A stretch of DNA of 27,103 nt from Gaiellales bacterium (GCA_030831375.1 JAURLF010000180.1:1-27103); one strand, 5' to 3'. Shown: positions 1 to 6,515, numbered from the stretch's first letter. Program-made: numbers and translations. The notes: generated by a model not told the origin, from the sequence alone.

Positions 1-594
1 GACCTCGTCGGCGGTGGGCGCGCCGACCCGCACGCGGTGGCCGATCGCATCGGCGAGCTGATCGCCGCCTCCGACGGCCGCGCGCTGGTGCTGTTCCCGT
101 CGCTCGTGCGGCTGCGGCGCGTGCATGAGCTGCTCGCCGACCGGCTCGGTGTGCCGGTGCTCTGCCAGGGCGACGCGGCCCGCGACGTCCTGCTCGAGCG
201 CTTCCGGGCGGACGAGCGCTCCGTCCTCTTCGCCTCGATGACGTTCTGGCAGGGCGTCGACATCCCCGGCCGCTCGCTCGAGCTCGTGATCCTCGAGAGC
301 CTGCCGTTCGCGGTGCCCGACGACCCGCTCGTCGCCGCCCGCTCGGAGCGGGCCGAGCGCGACGGCGGCAGCGGCTTCAGGGACGTGCAGCTGCCGCACG
401 CGGCGCTCCTGCTCAAGCAGGGCTTCGGGCGCCTCTTGCGCTCCGAGACCGACCGGGGCGTCGTCGCCGTGCTCGACGCGCGGCTCATCGAGAAGGGCTA
501 CGGCGGCTACCTGCGCGGCGCGCTGCCGCCCGTCGAGGTCGTGCGCGACGTCGGCGCGGTGCGGGACTTCCTGCAGGGCGCGCGCGCCGCGTAG
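1..594 (+). CDS. DinG/XPD-like ATP-dependent DNA helicase, C-terminal part (5' truncated by window)
   Basis: The frame is open from base 1 and gives 197 residues ending at TAG 592-594, so the start lies outside the window. It is the second RecA-like domain of a superfamily 2 Rad3/XPD/DinG helicase. Visible landmarks are LVLFPSLVRLRRVHELL (motif IV region), SVLFASMTFWQGVDIPG (motif V region) and QGFGRLLRSETDRGVV, which carries the motif VI QxxGRxxR arginines. The run LVILESLPFAVPDDPL is typical of bacterial DinG proteins. The family uses ATP to unwind DNA 5'-3' and often has an Fe-S cluster in the first domain, which is not visible here. Whether this member has the cluster or an exonuclease domain cannot be judged. 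The family call is safe; the exact orthologue is not. Confidence 0.9.
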   Translation, partial: DLVGGGRADPHAVADRIGELIAASDGRALVLFPSLVRLRRVHELLADRLGVPVLCQGDAARDVLLERFRADERSVLFASMTFWQGVDIPGRSLELVILESLPFAVPDDPLVAARSERAERDGGSGFRDVQLPHAALLLKQGFGRLLRSETDRGVVAVLDARLIEKGYGGYLRGALPPVEVVRDVGAVRDFLQGARAA

Positions 595-609
595 CCGGCG
601 CGCCGCCGA

Positions 610-692
610 TGCCCGGAGCGGGACTCGAACCCGCACGCCTTGCGGCAGCCGGGTTTAAGCCGGCCGCGTCTGACCAATTCCGCCATCCGGGC
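610..692 (-). tRNA. tRNA-Leu (anticodon UAA)
   Basis: The minus strand folds as a class II tRNA of 83 nt. The 7-bp acceptor stem pairs GCCCGGA with TCCGGGC, followed by discriminator A. The anticodon stem GCCGG/CCGGC encloses loop CTTAAAC, giving anticodon TAA. There is a long variable arm and a T loop GTTCGAGTC. CCA is not encoded. The long variable arm, A73 and the anticodon together make leucine clear. Confidence 0.95.
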
Positions 693-699
693 ACCGCCG

Positions 700-705
700 A
701 GGATA
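700..705 (-). promoter_or_regulatory. Probable -10 element of tRNA-Leu
   Basis: TATCCT on the minus strand matches the actinobacterial TAnnnT -10 pattern. It ends 7 nt before the mature tRNA 5' end, so transcription would begin at or next to the mature end. I see no good -35. Confidence 0.45.
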
Positions 706-737
706 GAGGACGGTGGGCTGCCGCCCCGAGGCCTGCG

Positions 738-959
738 ATGTACATCCTGCCCCTCGCTCACCGCCCGGCCATGCTCGACGAGATCCGCGACCTCCTCCCC
801 GCCTACTGCGCCGGCTCCCTGCCGGAGGAGCTGCATGCGCGCATCGAGGAGGCGATCCTGCGCTCGCCGGATCTCCTCAACGAGGCGACCGAGCTCGCGC
901 AGGTCAACGACCACCTGCTCGAGGTGCGCCGGCGCATCGACGCCGAGGCCTCGGCCTAG
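738..959 (+). CDS. Small hypothetical protein with an anti-sigma-like helical pattern
   Basis: This reading frame gives 73 residues from ATG 738; ATG 771 is an alternative that gives 62. The core, LLPAYCAGSLPEELHARIEE followed by a second amphipathic helix, resembles the spacing of zinc-finger anti-sigma N-terminal domains (L..Y..G.L....A..IE..). However, the usual His-x3-Cys-x2-Cys zinc ligands are absent and only one Cys is present, so this is a pattern resemblance and not a family call. No membrane segment is visible. Its TAG stop shares a CTAG with the stop of the convergent ppx gene. No clear Shine-Dalgarno sequence precedes either ATG. Function unknown. Confidence 0.55.
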   Translation: MYILPLAHRPAMLDEIRDLLPAYCAGSLPEELHARIEEAILRSPDLLNEATELAQVNDHLLEVRRRIDAEASA

Positions 960-1876
960 GCGCCGATCCCAAGGGCGAGCCCGTGCAGGATGTCGCGCTC
1001 CGACGCGACGAACCCGGGCGCGTCGAGGGCGTCGAGCGCGGCGAGCAGCACGATCGAGCCGCCCACGATCAGCCCGGCGCGACCCGGCTCGATGGCCGGG
1101 TGCGCCTGGCGGCGCGCCTCGGCGGTCAGGGGCGCGAGTTTGGCGATCCACACGGCGATCGCGTCCCGGCTGACGCGGGTCCCGTGGATCCGGGCCGCGT
1201 CGTACCCTGGCAGTCCCAGCTCGAGCGCCGCGAGCGTGGTGGCGGTGCCGGCGACGGCGACCGCGTCCACCCCCTCGGCCCGGGTCGCGAGGTCGGGGGG
1301 CAGGTGGCGGTCGAGCAGGCGGTCGACCTCCTCGCGGGCCAGCGTGAGCTGGTCGGGCGACACCGCGTCCTCCGCGAGCCAGCGCTCCGTCATGCGCACG
1401 CAGCCCGCCTGCAGGCTGATCGCGCCGTGGACGAGGCCGCCCTCGCCGACGACGATCTCCGTGGAGCCGCCGCCGACGTCGACGACGGCCATCGGCCCGT
1501 CGGCGTCCATCGTCGAGGCGACCCCGCGGAACGTCGCCCGCGCCTCCTCGTCGCCCGTCAGGGTGCGCGCCGCGATCCCGAAGTCGCGGGCCAGCGACTG
1601 CATGAAGGCCTCGCCGTTGCGGCTGTCCCGGACCGCGCTCGTCGCCGACGCGAAGATCACGTCCGAGCCCATCTGCCGCGCGCGCTCGACGTACTCGCCG
1701 ACGACGCGCCGCGTGCGGCCCATCGCCTGCTCGGACAGGCGCGCGTCGCGGTCCACGTGCGCGCCGAGGCGCGTGATCTCGAGGTGGCGTTCCAGCTCGT
1801 CGAGCCGGCCATCGGCGACATCGGCGAGGAGCAGGCGCGTCGAGTTCGTGCCCATGTCGATGACGGCCGCGCGCAT
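956..1876 (-). CDS. ppx: Ppx/GppA family phosphatase (exopolyphosphatase-like)
   Basis: The product is 306 residues of the ASKHA-fold Ppx/GppA family, which removes terminal phosphate from polyphosphate or hydrolyses pppGpp. Phosphate-loop motifs are AVIDMGTNSTRLLLA at the N-terminus and VVDVGGGSTEIVV near residue 135. TLTGDEEARATFRG carries the expected acidic catalytic pair, and AVAGTATTLAALELG is the third conserved glycine-rich segment. The length matches the short actinobacterial form without the C-terminal HD-like domain of E. coli Ppx. I chose ATG 1876 because the family begins at this M-x-x-A-V-I-D; the frame extends further upstream without family sequence. A TACCCT -10-like hexamer ends 7 nt before the ATG and the leader is pyrimidine-rich with no SD, which suggests a leaderless mRNA. 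Ppx versus GppA specificity cannot be read from sequence. Confidence 0.92.
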   Translation of the reverse strand: MRAAVIDMGTNSTRLLLADVADGRLDELERHLEITRLGAHVDRDARLSEQAMGRTRRVVGEYVERARQMGSDVIFASATSAVRDSRNGEAFMQSLARDFGIAARTLTGDEEARATFRGVASTMDADGPMAVVDVGGGSTEIVVGEGGLVHGAISLQAGCVRMTERWLAEDAVSPDQLTLAREEVDRLLDRHLPPDLATRAEGVDAVAVAGTATTLAALELGLPGYDAARIHGTRVSRDAIAVWIAKLAPLTAEARRQAHPAIEPGRAGLIVGGSIVLLAALDALDAPGFVASERDILHGLALGIGA

Positions 1877-1883
1877 GGGGGGA

Positions 1884-1889
1884 AGGGTA
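1884..1889 (-). promoter_or_regulatory. Probable -10 of ppx, leaderless configuration
   Basis: The minus strand reads TACCCT, then 7 nt (TCCCCCC), then the ppx ATG at 1876. That is the spacing seen when the start codon is the transcription start in actinobacterial leaderless mRNAs. No purine-rich SD exists between them. The -35 is not convincing. Confidence 0.4.
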
Positions 1890-1945
1890 GGGAGGGCGCC
1901 CCGCGGCCCTGCGGTGCGGCCGTGCCCAGGCTGCGGTTTCTGCGC

Positions 1946-1951
1946 TAGACT
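1946..1951 (+). promoter_or_regulatory. Probable -10 (TAGACT) of the initiator tRNA gene
   Basis: TAGACT lies 13 nt before the tRNA 5' end. The same hexamer recurs upstream of several other genes in this window in the correct orientation. No strong -35 is seen at 16-18 nt upstream. Confidence 0.5.
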
Positions 1952-1964
1952 GCGCATCCAGCGA

Positions 1965-2038
<74 letters not shown>

Positions 2039-2043
2039 CTTCG

Positions 2044-2068
2044 AAGGCCGGCCGTCAGGCCGGCCTTT
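2044..2068 (+). terminator. Terminator after tRNA-fMet
   Basis: AAGGCCGGCC, loop GTCA, GGCCGGCCTT form a perfect 10-bp stem starting 6 nt after the tRNA end. Only a very short T run follows, as is common for GC-rich actinobacterial terminators. Confidence 0.75.
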
Positions 2069-2191
2069 CGCGTCGAGGTGGGAGCGGCGGCTCCGGCGTC
2101 GCCCGAAGGGCCCAGGCGCCGGCACGGGGCTTGCGGCAACGATCGTCCGTCGAGCACGCGTGGTGTACCCGGCCGGCCGCACACGTCACAG

Positions 2192-2241
2192 TTTCCGTAT
2201 ACGGGAATCTATATGGCTGTATTGCTTCCAGTTTCCGGAAA
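2192..2241 (+). promoter_or_regulatory. Candidate promoter and paired palindromic operator upstream of the Amt-like gene
   Basis: Two palindromes share the half-site TTTCC/GGAAA. One is TTTCCGTATACGGGAA at 2192-2207 (one half-site mismatch) and the other is TTTCCGGAAA at 2232-2241 (perfect). AT-rich CTATAT/TATATG at 2209-2215 is the best -10 candidate in this otherwise GC-rich gap, so the first palindrome would lie between -35 and -10 and the second just past +1. I could not fit these to a GlnR or AmtR consensus. The binding protein is unknown. Confidence 0.4.
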
Positions 2242-2246
2242 TCATC

Positions 2247-2331
2247 TCCTCTCCGATGGCTGGGATCATCGAAGCGGACGCCGCGGCATTCGCGGTGACG
2301 AGAGGAAGGTCGGCGCCGGTTCGCCGGTGCC
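2247..2331 (+). ncRNA. Candidate structured 5' leader (three-way junction plus UUCG hairpin) of the Amt-like gene
   Basis: By eye, a closing helix P1 pairs TCCTCTC (2247-2253) with GAGAGGA (2300-2306). Inside it are P2, CGATG/CATCG (2254-2258 with 2267-2271, 8-nt loop), and P3, CGCCGCG/CGCGGTG (2279-2285 with 2291-2297, one G-U). A separate 8-bp hairpin GGCGCCGG-TTCG-CCGGTGCC (one G-U) spans 2312-2331, ending 6 nt before the GGAGGAG Shine-Dalgarno at 2338-2344. It could be a riboswitch or protein-binding leader. It matches no riboswitch class I can recall, and chance pairing in GC-rich DNA remains possible. Confidence 0.4.
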
Positions 2332-2349
2332 CCAACGGGAGGAGATCGG

Positions 2350-3759
2350 ATGTCCTTGCTGCTCGCGCAGACCGCGCAGTTCCCAGAGCAGGTCACGACG
2401 AACCAACTCGTGCAGAACGTCGTGTACGCGTCGGGCACGGTCGGGGCCATCATGGTCCTCGTCGGCCTGATCCTGATCGACGCCGGCGGCCTGCGCCGCC
2501 GGAGCATCGCCAACGCGACGGCGGAGAAGCTGATCGGCTTCTTCATCGGTTTCGCGGTCTACTTCCTGATCGGCTTCGCCTTCTGGGCGGCGCAGTACAT
2601 GCGTCCGTTCTACGGCAACTTCTGGGAGGCGTTCACCGAGACCGCCAAGCTCTTCTGGGCGGGCGGCAGCCTCTCGAACGAGTTCGCCCAGAACGTCGAC
2701 CCGGCGGTCTGGCCGGCGCTCAACAGCTTCCAGATCTTCATCTTCTTCCTGGCCTGCTTCGCCGGCCTGATCAACGTGCTCCTGCACTTCGCCGTGTCGG
2801 AGCGGATGAAGGCGGCTGCGTACTTCGTCACCTGCGCCGTGGCCACGATCGTGTCGTCCGCGCTCAGCTACGCCACCTGGGGCTCCAGCGGCTGGCTGAC
2901 CAACGAGGGCTTCCACGACTTCTTCGGCGTGGGCTTCGTGTACATGTTCACCGGCGGCATGGCGCTCGTGTTCGTCTGGGCGTACGGGCGCCGGCCCGGC
3001 ATGTACGAGGCGCACGCGAAGGTGGCCGAGTACCGGACCACCAACAACGGCCTCGTGATGGCGGGCGTCGCCACCGTCTTCGCCGGCCTGCCGATGGTGA
3101 TCCTGTCCTGCCTGTTCTTCTTCGACCCCGAGGCCCTCGCCGTCAGCGTCACGATGGCTGACACCAGCGTCGGCATCGCGTTCAACAACTACGGCATGGC
3201 CTGGGCCGGTGGCACGCTCGCCGGCGCCGTGATCGCCTACGCCACGAAGCAGTACAGCTACATCGCGCTCGGCGCCTTCGGCGGCTACGTCGCCGGTGCA
3301 GTCGCGATGGACGTGTACAAGCCATGGCAGATGTTCCTCGTCGCCGCAGGCGCGCCGATCGTGGCCTTCCTCATCTACGAGTTCATGAAGAAGCGCCGCG
3401 TCGACGAGCACAAGCTGATCCCGCTGTTCATCGGCTGCGGCACGTACGGCATGATCATGGTCGCCCTGATCGCGGGCGGCACGCCCAAGGGCGGCTACGC
3501 GGGCTACGACGCCCCGTGGGACTTCCAGCACGCGGAGATCAGCCTCGTGATGCAGCTGATCGGCATCGTGGTGATTCTCGGCGCGGGCATCGGCACCGCG
3601 CTGATCCTGACCCTGATCTTCAAGCTGTTCGGCGGGCTGCGCCACGACGACGACGTGCAGGCGCACGGCCTCGACTCCGCCCTCTGGGGCTTCGAGCCGG
3701 ACGTCCAGCCGATCGGCGAGCACGAGTCGAAGGTCGGCTCCTCGCCCGGCGGGCACTAG
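2350..3759 (+). CDS. Divergent Amt/Mep/Rh-family membrane protein (ammonium-transporter-like)
   Basis: This 469-residue integral membrane protein has about eleven hydrophobic segments. Amt-family landmarks are GGLRRRSIANATAEKLIGF after TM1, the DFFGVGFVY segment (Amt DFAGGTVVH, its Asp kept at D190), the MKKRRVDEHK loop after TM9, the glycine-rich TM10 start FIGCGTYG (Amt HGVGGIWG), and the cytoplasmic tail GGLRHDDDVQAHGLD, like Amt GLR...EGLD. Both pore 'twin histidines' appear replaced, by Tyr198 and Phe360 in my hand alignment. Classical electrogenic ammonium transport may therefore not apply; it may conduct another small molecule or act as a sensor. The start is fixed by a GGAGGAG SD 5 nt upstream. 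It is monocistronic, between a structured leader and two tandem terminators. No glnK/glnB is adjacent, unlike typical amtB loci. Confidence 0.75.
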   Translation: MSLLLAQTAQFPEQVTTNQLVQNVVYASGTVGAIMVLVGLILIDAGGLRRRSIANATAEKLIGFFIGFAVYFLIGFAFWAAQYMRPFYGNFWEAFTETAKLFWAGGSLSNEFAQNVDPAVWPALNSFQIFIFFLACFAGLINVLLHFAVSERMKAAAYFVTCAVATIVSSALSYATWGSSGWLTNEGFHDFFGVGFVYMFTGGMALVFVWAYGRRPGMYEAHAKVAEYRTTNNGLVMAGVATVFAGLPMVILSCLFFFDPEALAVSVTMADTSVGIAFNNYGMAWAGGTLAGAVIAYATKQYSYIALGAFGGYVAGAVAMDVYKPWQMFLVAAGAPIVAFLIYEFMKKRRVDEHKLIPLFIGCGTYGMIMVALIAGGTPKGGYAGYDAPWDFQHAEISLVMQLIGIVVILGAGIGTALILTLIFKLFGGLRHDDDVQAHGLDSALWGFEPDVQPIGEHESKVGSSPGGH

Positions 3760-3766
3760 GACACTC

Positions 3767-3795
3767 GGGTGGCGCGGGCCCTGCCCGCGCCACCC
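3767..3795 (+). terminator. Strong terminator 1 after the Amt-like gene
   Basis: A perfect 13-bp stem, GGGTGGCGCGGGC with GCCCGCGCCACCC, has a 3-nt loop and begins 7 nt after the stop codon. Confidence 0.8.
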
Positions 3796-3805
3796 GCCCC
3801 TGCGG

Positions 3806-3845
3806 ACGGGGGTGCGGCACGCCGACCGGTGTGCCGCACCCCCGT
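3806..3845 (+). terminator. Strong terminator 2 after the Amt-like gene
   Basis: A perfect 15-bp stem pairs 3806-3820 with 3831-3845 around a 10-nt loop, 10 nt downstream of the first hairpin. The tandem arrangement would give tight insulation from the SDR gene downstream. Confidence 0.75.
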
Positions 3846-3926
3846 CTCGCGTTTGCGGGGCCGTGCGTTCGGGCGGGCCGCAGCACGTCGGCAGGGTTCC
3901 GCCATCGCGGGCCGCCGCTGCCGGGC

Positions 3927-3932
3927 TAGCGT
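3927..3932 (+). promoter_or_regulatory. Possible -10 of the SDR gene
   Basis: TAGCGT fits TAnnnT and lies 29 nt before the ATG, upstream of a GAAAGG Shine-Dalgarno. No clear -35. Confidence 0.3.
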
Positions 3933-3961
3933 CTGAGCGGTCCCCACGAAAGGTCCGCAGC

Positions 3962-4723
3962 ATGGATTCGACCCGCCACCGGGGGCGCACCGCCCTCGTC
4001 ACCGGCGCCGGCAGCGGCATCGGCCGCGCCACCGCCATCCGCCTCGCCCAAGAGGGCGCCGACGTCGTCGGCTGCGACATCGACGAAGCCGGGCTCGAGG
4101 GCACGCGACGCGCGCTCGAGGAGGCGGGCCAGGCCGCCGACCTGCACATCGCCGACATCACGGACCAGGCCGCCATCGACCGGCTCGTCGAGCAGGCGGG
4201 CCCGGGCGTCGACGTGCTCGCCAACGTCGCCGGGATCATGGACCACTTCATCCCGCTCGGCGACCTCGACGACGCCACCTGGGAGCACGTCATGGACGTC
4301 AACCTGACGGGCGCGATGCGCCTGTCGCGCGCCGTCCTACCGGTCATGCAGGCCAACCACGGCGGCGCGATCGTGACCGTGGCGTCCGAGGCTTCGCTGC
4401 ACGCAGGAGCCGCGGGCACGGCCTACGCCACCTCCAAGCACGCCCTCGTCGGGCTCGTGCGCAGCGTGGCCTTCTACTACGGGCCCGACGGAATCCGCTC
4501 GAATGCCGTCCTGCCGGGGCCCGTCGAGACGAACATCGGCATGACGTCGACGCCTGCGGTGCCATGGGCCATGGAGCGCGCTCAGGTGGCGCTCGCGCCG
4601 ATGCCGCCCACGCCCGCGCAGCCTGACCAGATCGCCGCGGCCATCTCGTGGCTGGCCTGCGACGAGGCCTCGGACGTCAACGGGGCGCTCCTGACGGCGG
4701 ATGGGGGGTGGTGCGCGGCGTAG
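3962..4723 (+). CDS. Short-chain dehydrogenase/reductase (classical SDR)
   Basis: This 253-residue Rossmann-fold oxidoreductase uses NAD(P)H. The cofactor loop TGAGSGIG is at residues 14-21, and D38 at the end of beta-2 favours NAD(H). The structural motif is NVAG at 88-91 (usually NNAG). The catalytic tetrad is N114, S142, Y155 and K159 (YATSK), in normal spacing. PGPVETNIGM is the usual segment after beta-6, and the C-terminus LLTADGGWCAA is typical of 3-oxoacyl-ACP-reductase-like SDRs. ATG 3962 follows a GAAAGG SD at an 8-nt spacing; the longer upstream frame crosses the terminator and is not coding. It stands alone, so the substrate cannot be inferred from neighbours. Confidence 0.92.
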   Translation: MDSTRHRGRTALVTGAGSGIGRATAIRLAQEGADVVGCDIDEAGLEGTRRALEEAGQAADLHIADITDQAAIDRLVEQAGPGVDVLANVAGIMDHFIPLGDLDDATWEHVMDVNLTGAMRLSRAVLPVMQANHGGAIVTVASEASLHAGAAGTAYATSKHALVGLVRSVAFYYGPDGIRSNAVLPGPVETNIGMTSTPAVPWAMERAQVALAPMPPTPAQPDQIAAAISWLACDEASDVNGALLTADGGWCAA

Positions 4724-4974
4724 GGCGCCGCGGACGCGTCGGTCGTCATCAGGCGCCGGCTGCGCCCGTCGGTGTCCTCCATGCGCACGACGCCCGCAGT
4801 GGATGGTGATCAGGCCGGCCACGTCCCGTCTGCTCGTCCGGTCGGTGCCCGTCCGGGCACTGACCGGACCCATACCGGCAAACGCGGGACCTGACGAAAG
4901 AGCTGCAGCTCGTCGGGCAGCGGGAAGACGATGAAGGCGTCCGCCGTCTCCGGGTGCGCTGACGCGGATGCGCC
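4724..4974. other. Intergenic region between convergent genes; no intact gene seen
   Basis: This 251-bp gap separates convergent SDR and dehydrogenase genes. It holds one strong hairpin (separate entry). Short minus-strand frames here encode coding-like fragments (for example AFIVFPLPDELQLF near 4900-4950 and MEDTDGRSRRLMTTD near 4740-4785), but neither has a credible start and stop of its own. They could be remnants of a decayed gene or chance frames in GC-rich DNA. Confidence 0.4.
4836..4869 (+). terminator. Hairpin terminator between convergent genes
   Basis: GTCCGGTCGGTGCCC pairs with GGGCACTGACCGGAC around loop GTCC. The 15-bp stem has 14 Watson-Crick pairs and one G-U as plus-strand RNA (a C-A mismatch on the other strand), which favours the plus direction, downstream of the SDR gene. 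Confidence 0.6.
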
Positions 4975-5844
4975 TCAGTCGGGCGGGTTCGCAGCCCGCT
5001 GCCGCTCCATCAGCGAGCACCAGTCGTCCCCCGCGTGGCCGCGGGCGTCGTTCTCGTCGAGCAGGCTCGCGACGATCGCGGTGACCGGCAGCTCCGCGCC
5101 CATGCGCTCCGCCTCCTCGAGCACGAGCCCGACGTCCTTGCGCATCAGGGTCGTCGAGAAGCCGTAGTCGTACCGGGCGTCGATCATCAGCTCGGCGCGG
5201 TTCTCCATCATCCACGACGTCGACGAGCCGGTCAGCATCACCTCCAGCACGCGCCGCGGGTCGAGACCGGCGCGCTCCGCGAAGGCCAGGCCCTCGGCGA
5301 GGGCCTGGCCTGTGCCGAGGACGCAGATCTGGTTCGCCATCTTCGTCAGCTGGCCGGCGCCCGCGGGCCCGATCAGGGTCGCCCGGGCCGCGTAGGCGGA
5401 CACGACCTGCTCGGCGGTGGCCCAACCGGCCTCGTCGCCGCCCGCCATCACCGCCAGCTTGCCGTTCTCGGCGCCGACGGTGCCGCCGGAGACCGGGGCG
5501 TCGACGAAGGCGCAGCCGACGTCGGCGGCCTCCGCGGCCAGCGCGCGGGCGATCTCCGCCGAGGTCGTGGAGTGGTCGATCCAGACCGCGCCGGGGGCGA
5601 GGGCGTCACGGCCCGCGTCCCAGACGGCGCGCAGCTGCGGGTCGGCGGGCACCGACGAGCAGACGGCGTCGCAGCCCTCCACGGCGTCCGCCACCGAGTC
5701 GGCGGCGCGGCCGCGGTGCTCGGACGCCCAGCGCGCCGCGAGGTCCGCGTCGATGTCGAAGACGGCGAGGTCGTGTCCGGCGGCCGCGAGGTGGCCGGCG
5801 AGGTGCCAGCCCATCCGGCCGATGCCGATGAAGGCGACCCTCAC
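4975..5844 (-). CDS. NAD(P)-dependent beta-hydroxyacid dehydrogenase (3-hydroxyisobutyrate dehydrogenase family)
   Basis: This 289-residue member of the 6PGDH-like beta-hydroxyacid dehydrogenase family oxidises 3-hydroxyacids or reduces semialdehydes. N-terminal Rossmann motif GIGRMG spans residues 7-12. The substrate-binding segment DAPVSGG is at 115-121, and the catalytic lysine block GAGQLTKMANQ has K168 and N171 in place. The all-alpha C-terminal domain is complete. The GTG start at 5844 is the only one matching the family N-terminus MRVAFIGIG; it overlaps the upstream gene's TGA as GTGA, so translation is probably coupled. Its partner is an AA_synth/DUF1185 protein, which suggests a small catabolic unit. 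Substrate is undetermined: 3-hydroxyisobutyrate, tartronate semialdehyde and 2-hydroxymethylglutarate are family possibilities. Confidence 0.9.
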   Translation of the reverse strand: MRVAFIGIGRMGWHLAGHLAAAGHDLAVFDIDADLAARWASEHRGRAADSVADAVEGCDAVCSSVPADPQLRAVWDAGRDALAPGAVWIDHSTTSAEIARALAAEAADVGCAFVDAPVSGGTVGAENGKLAVMAGGDEAGWATAEQVVSAYAARATLIGPAGAGQLTKMANQICVLGTGQALAEGLAFAERAGLDPRRVLEVMLTGSSTSWMMENRAELMIDARYDYGFSTTLMRKDVGLVLEEAERMGAELPVTAIVASLLDENDARGHAGDDWCSLMERQRAANPPD

Positions 5845-6428
5845 GCCGGCACCCCGGGCTTGCCGCGGTCCGCGAGCGTGAAGCCGCGCGCCAGGCGCGC
5901 GTGCACGCGGCCCGCCGTCGCCATGGCGAGGATCAGCACCAGCTCCTCGTCGCGGGGGCCGTCCGGCACACCGACCTCGATCGCGTCGTAGTGGCTGCCC
6001 ACGTACGACCACTCGATGTGGGTGAGGGGGATGTCGATGCGGGCGCCGATGCCGCCGACCTTCTTCGTGGACGGCACGATCGACGCGCCGCCGCCGATCG
6101 CGGTGCGCATGCCGCCGCCGCCGGGGATGTGCCACATCGCGCCGTGCTCGACCTCGCCCCGGCCGCCGACGATCGCGCCCTTGCCGTAGCCCTCGATGCG
6201 GCTCGCGTCGCCGCCGAGGTGGTCGACGAGGATGCCGCCGAGCCGCTCGCCGAGGGCGGCCAGCTCGTCGAACGCGGGGGAGAGGTCCTCGACGTACTCC
6301 CCGACGTACGGGTTGGTGACGACGGCCATCGCCGCGCCCTTCAGGACGGGCTGCGGGGGAGGCGGGCCGAAGTCGTGGTGGATCTCCTCCGTGTAGACCG
6401 CGATCTTGCGGACCTCGAACAGCGCCAT
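5841..6428 (-). CDS. Amino acid synthesis (AA_synth, DUF1185) family protein
   Basis: The 195-residue product matches the AA_synth/DUF1185 family by an N-terminal RKIAVYTEEIHHDFG, the block AVVTNPYVGEYVEDLSP (NP-x-x-G-x-Y-x-EDLSP, near residues 35-51), a glycine-rich centre (YGKGAIVGGRGEVEHGA) and a C-terminal segment before GRVHARL. No reaction is established for the family that I can name with confidence, so the family title should not be read as a function. ATG 6428 has a GGGAGGAG SD 4 nt upstream. A TAGACT -10-like element lies further up. It is first in a two-gene unit with the dehydrogenase and diverges from the MMPL exporter. Confidence 0.8.
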   Translation of the reverse strand: MALFEVRKIAVYTEEIHHDFGPPPPQPVLKGAAMAVVTNPYVGEYVEDLSPAFDELAALGERLGGILVDHLGGDASRIEGYGKGAIVGGRGEVEHGAMWHIPGGGGMRTAIGGGASIVPSTKKVGGIGARIDIPLTHIEWSYVGSHYDAIEVGVPDGPRDEELVLILAMATAGRVHARLARGFTLADRGKPGVPA

Positions 6429-6455
6429 GGGTCTCCTCCCGGGCTCGACCGTGGC

Positions 6456-6496
6456 AGTCTACGCGCCCCGTCGCGTCAAGGCCGGGGCGGTAGACT
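6456..6496. promoter_or_regulatory. Divergent promoter region with two TAGACT -10 hexamers
   Basis: TAGACT occurs on the minus strand at 6461-6456, reading toward the AA_synth gene, and on the plus strand at 6491-6496, reading toward the MMPL gene. The facing -10 elements leave 29 bp between them, so the two promoters must share or exclude polymerase. No TTGACA-like -35 sits at normal spacing for either. Confidence 0.45.
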
Positions 6497-6515
6497 GCCG
6501 CGCAGGAGGTTGCGG

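Noticed and set aside
2185..2201. GlnR-type site near GTCAC upstream of the Amt-like gene
   Set aside because: The second half-site at the required spacing does not match the GnAAC form; the palindromic TTTCC/GGAAA pattern explains the region better.
2247..2331. Assignment of the leader to a named riboswitch class (glutamine, TPP, SAM, glycine, c-di-GMP, guanidine)
   Set aside because: None of the conserved core sequences of those classes that I know is present.
2266..4419. 717-residue minus-strand open frame
   Set aside because: It lies opposite the Amt-like and SDR genes, has low-complexity Arg/Ala/Glu-rich sequence typical of antisense frames in GC-rich DNA, and crosses two terminators.
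4582..4788. Minus-strand frame beginning MRMEDTDGRSRRLMTTD
   Set aside because: Two thirds of it overlaps the SDR gene antisense and no SD or domain supports it; mentioned only as a possible remnant.
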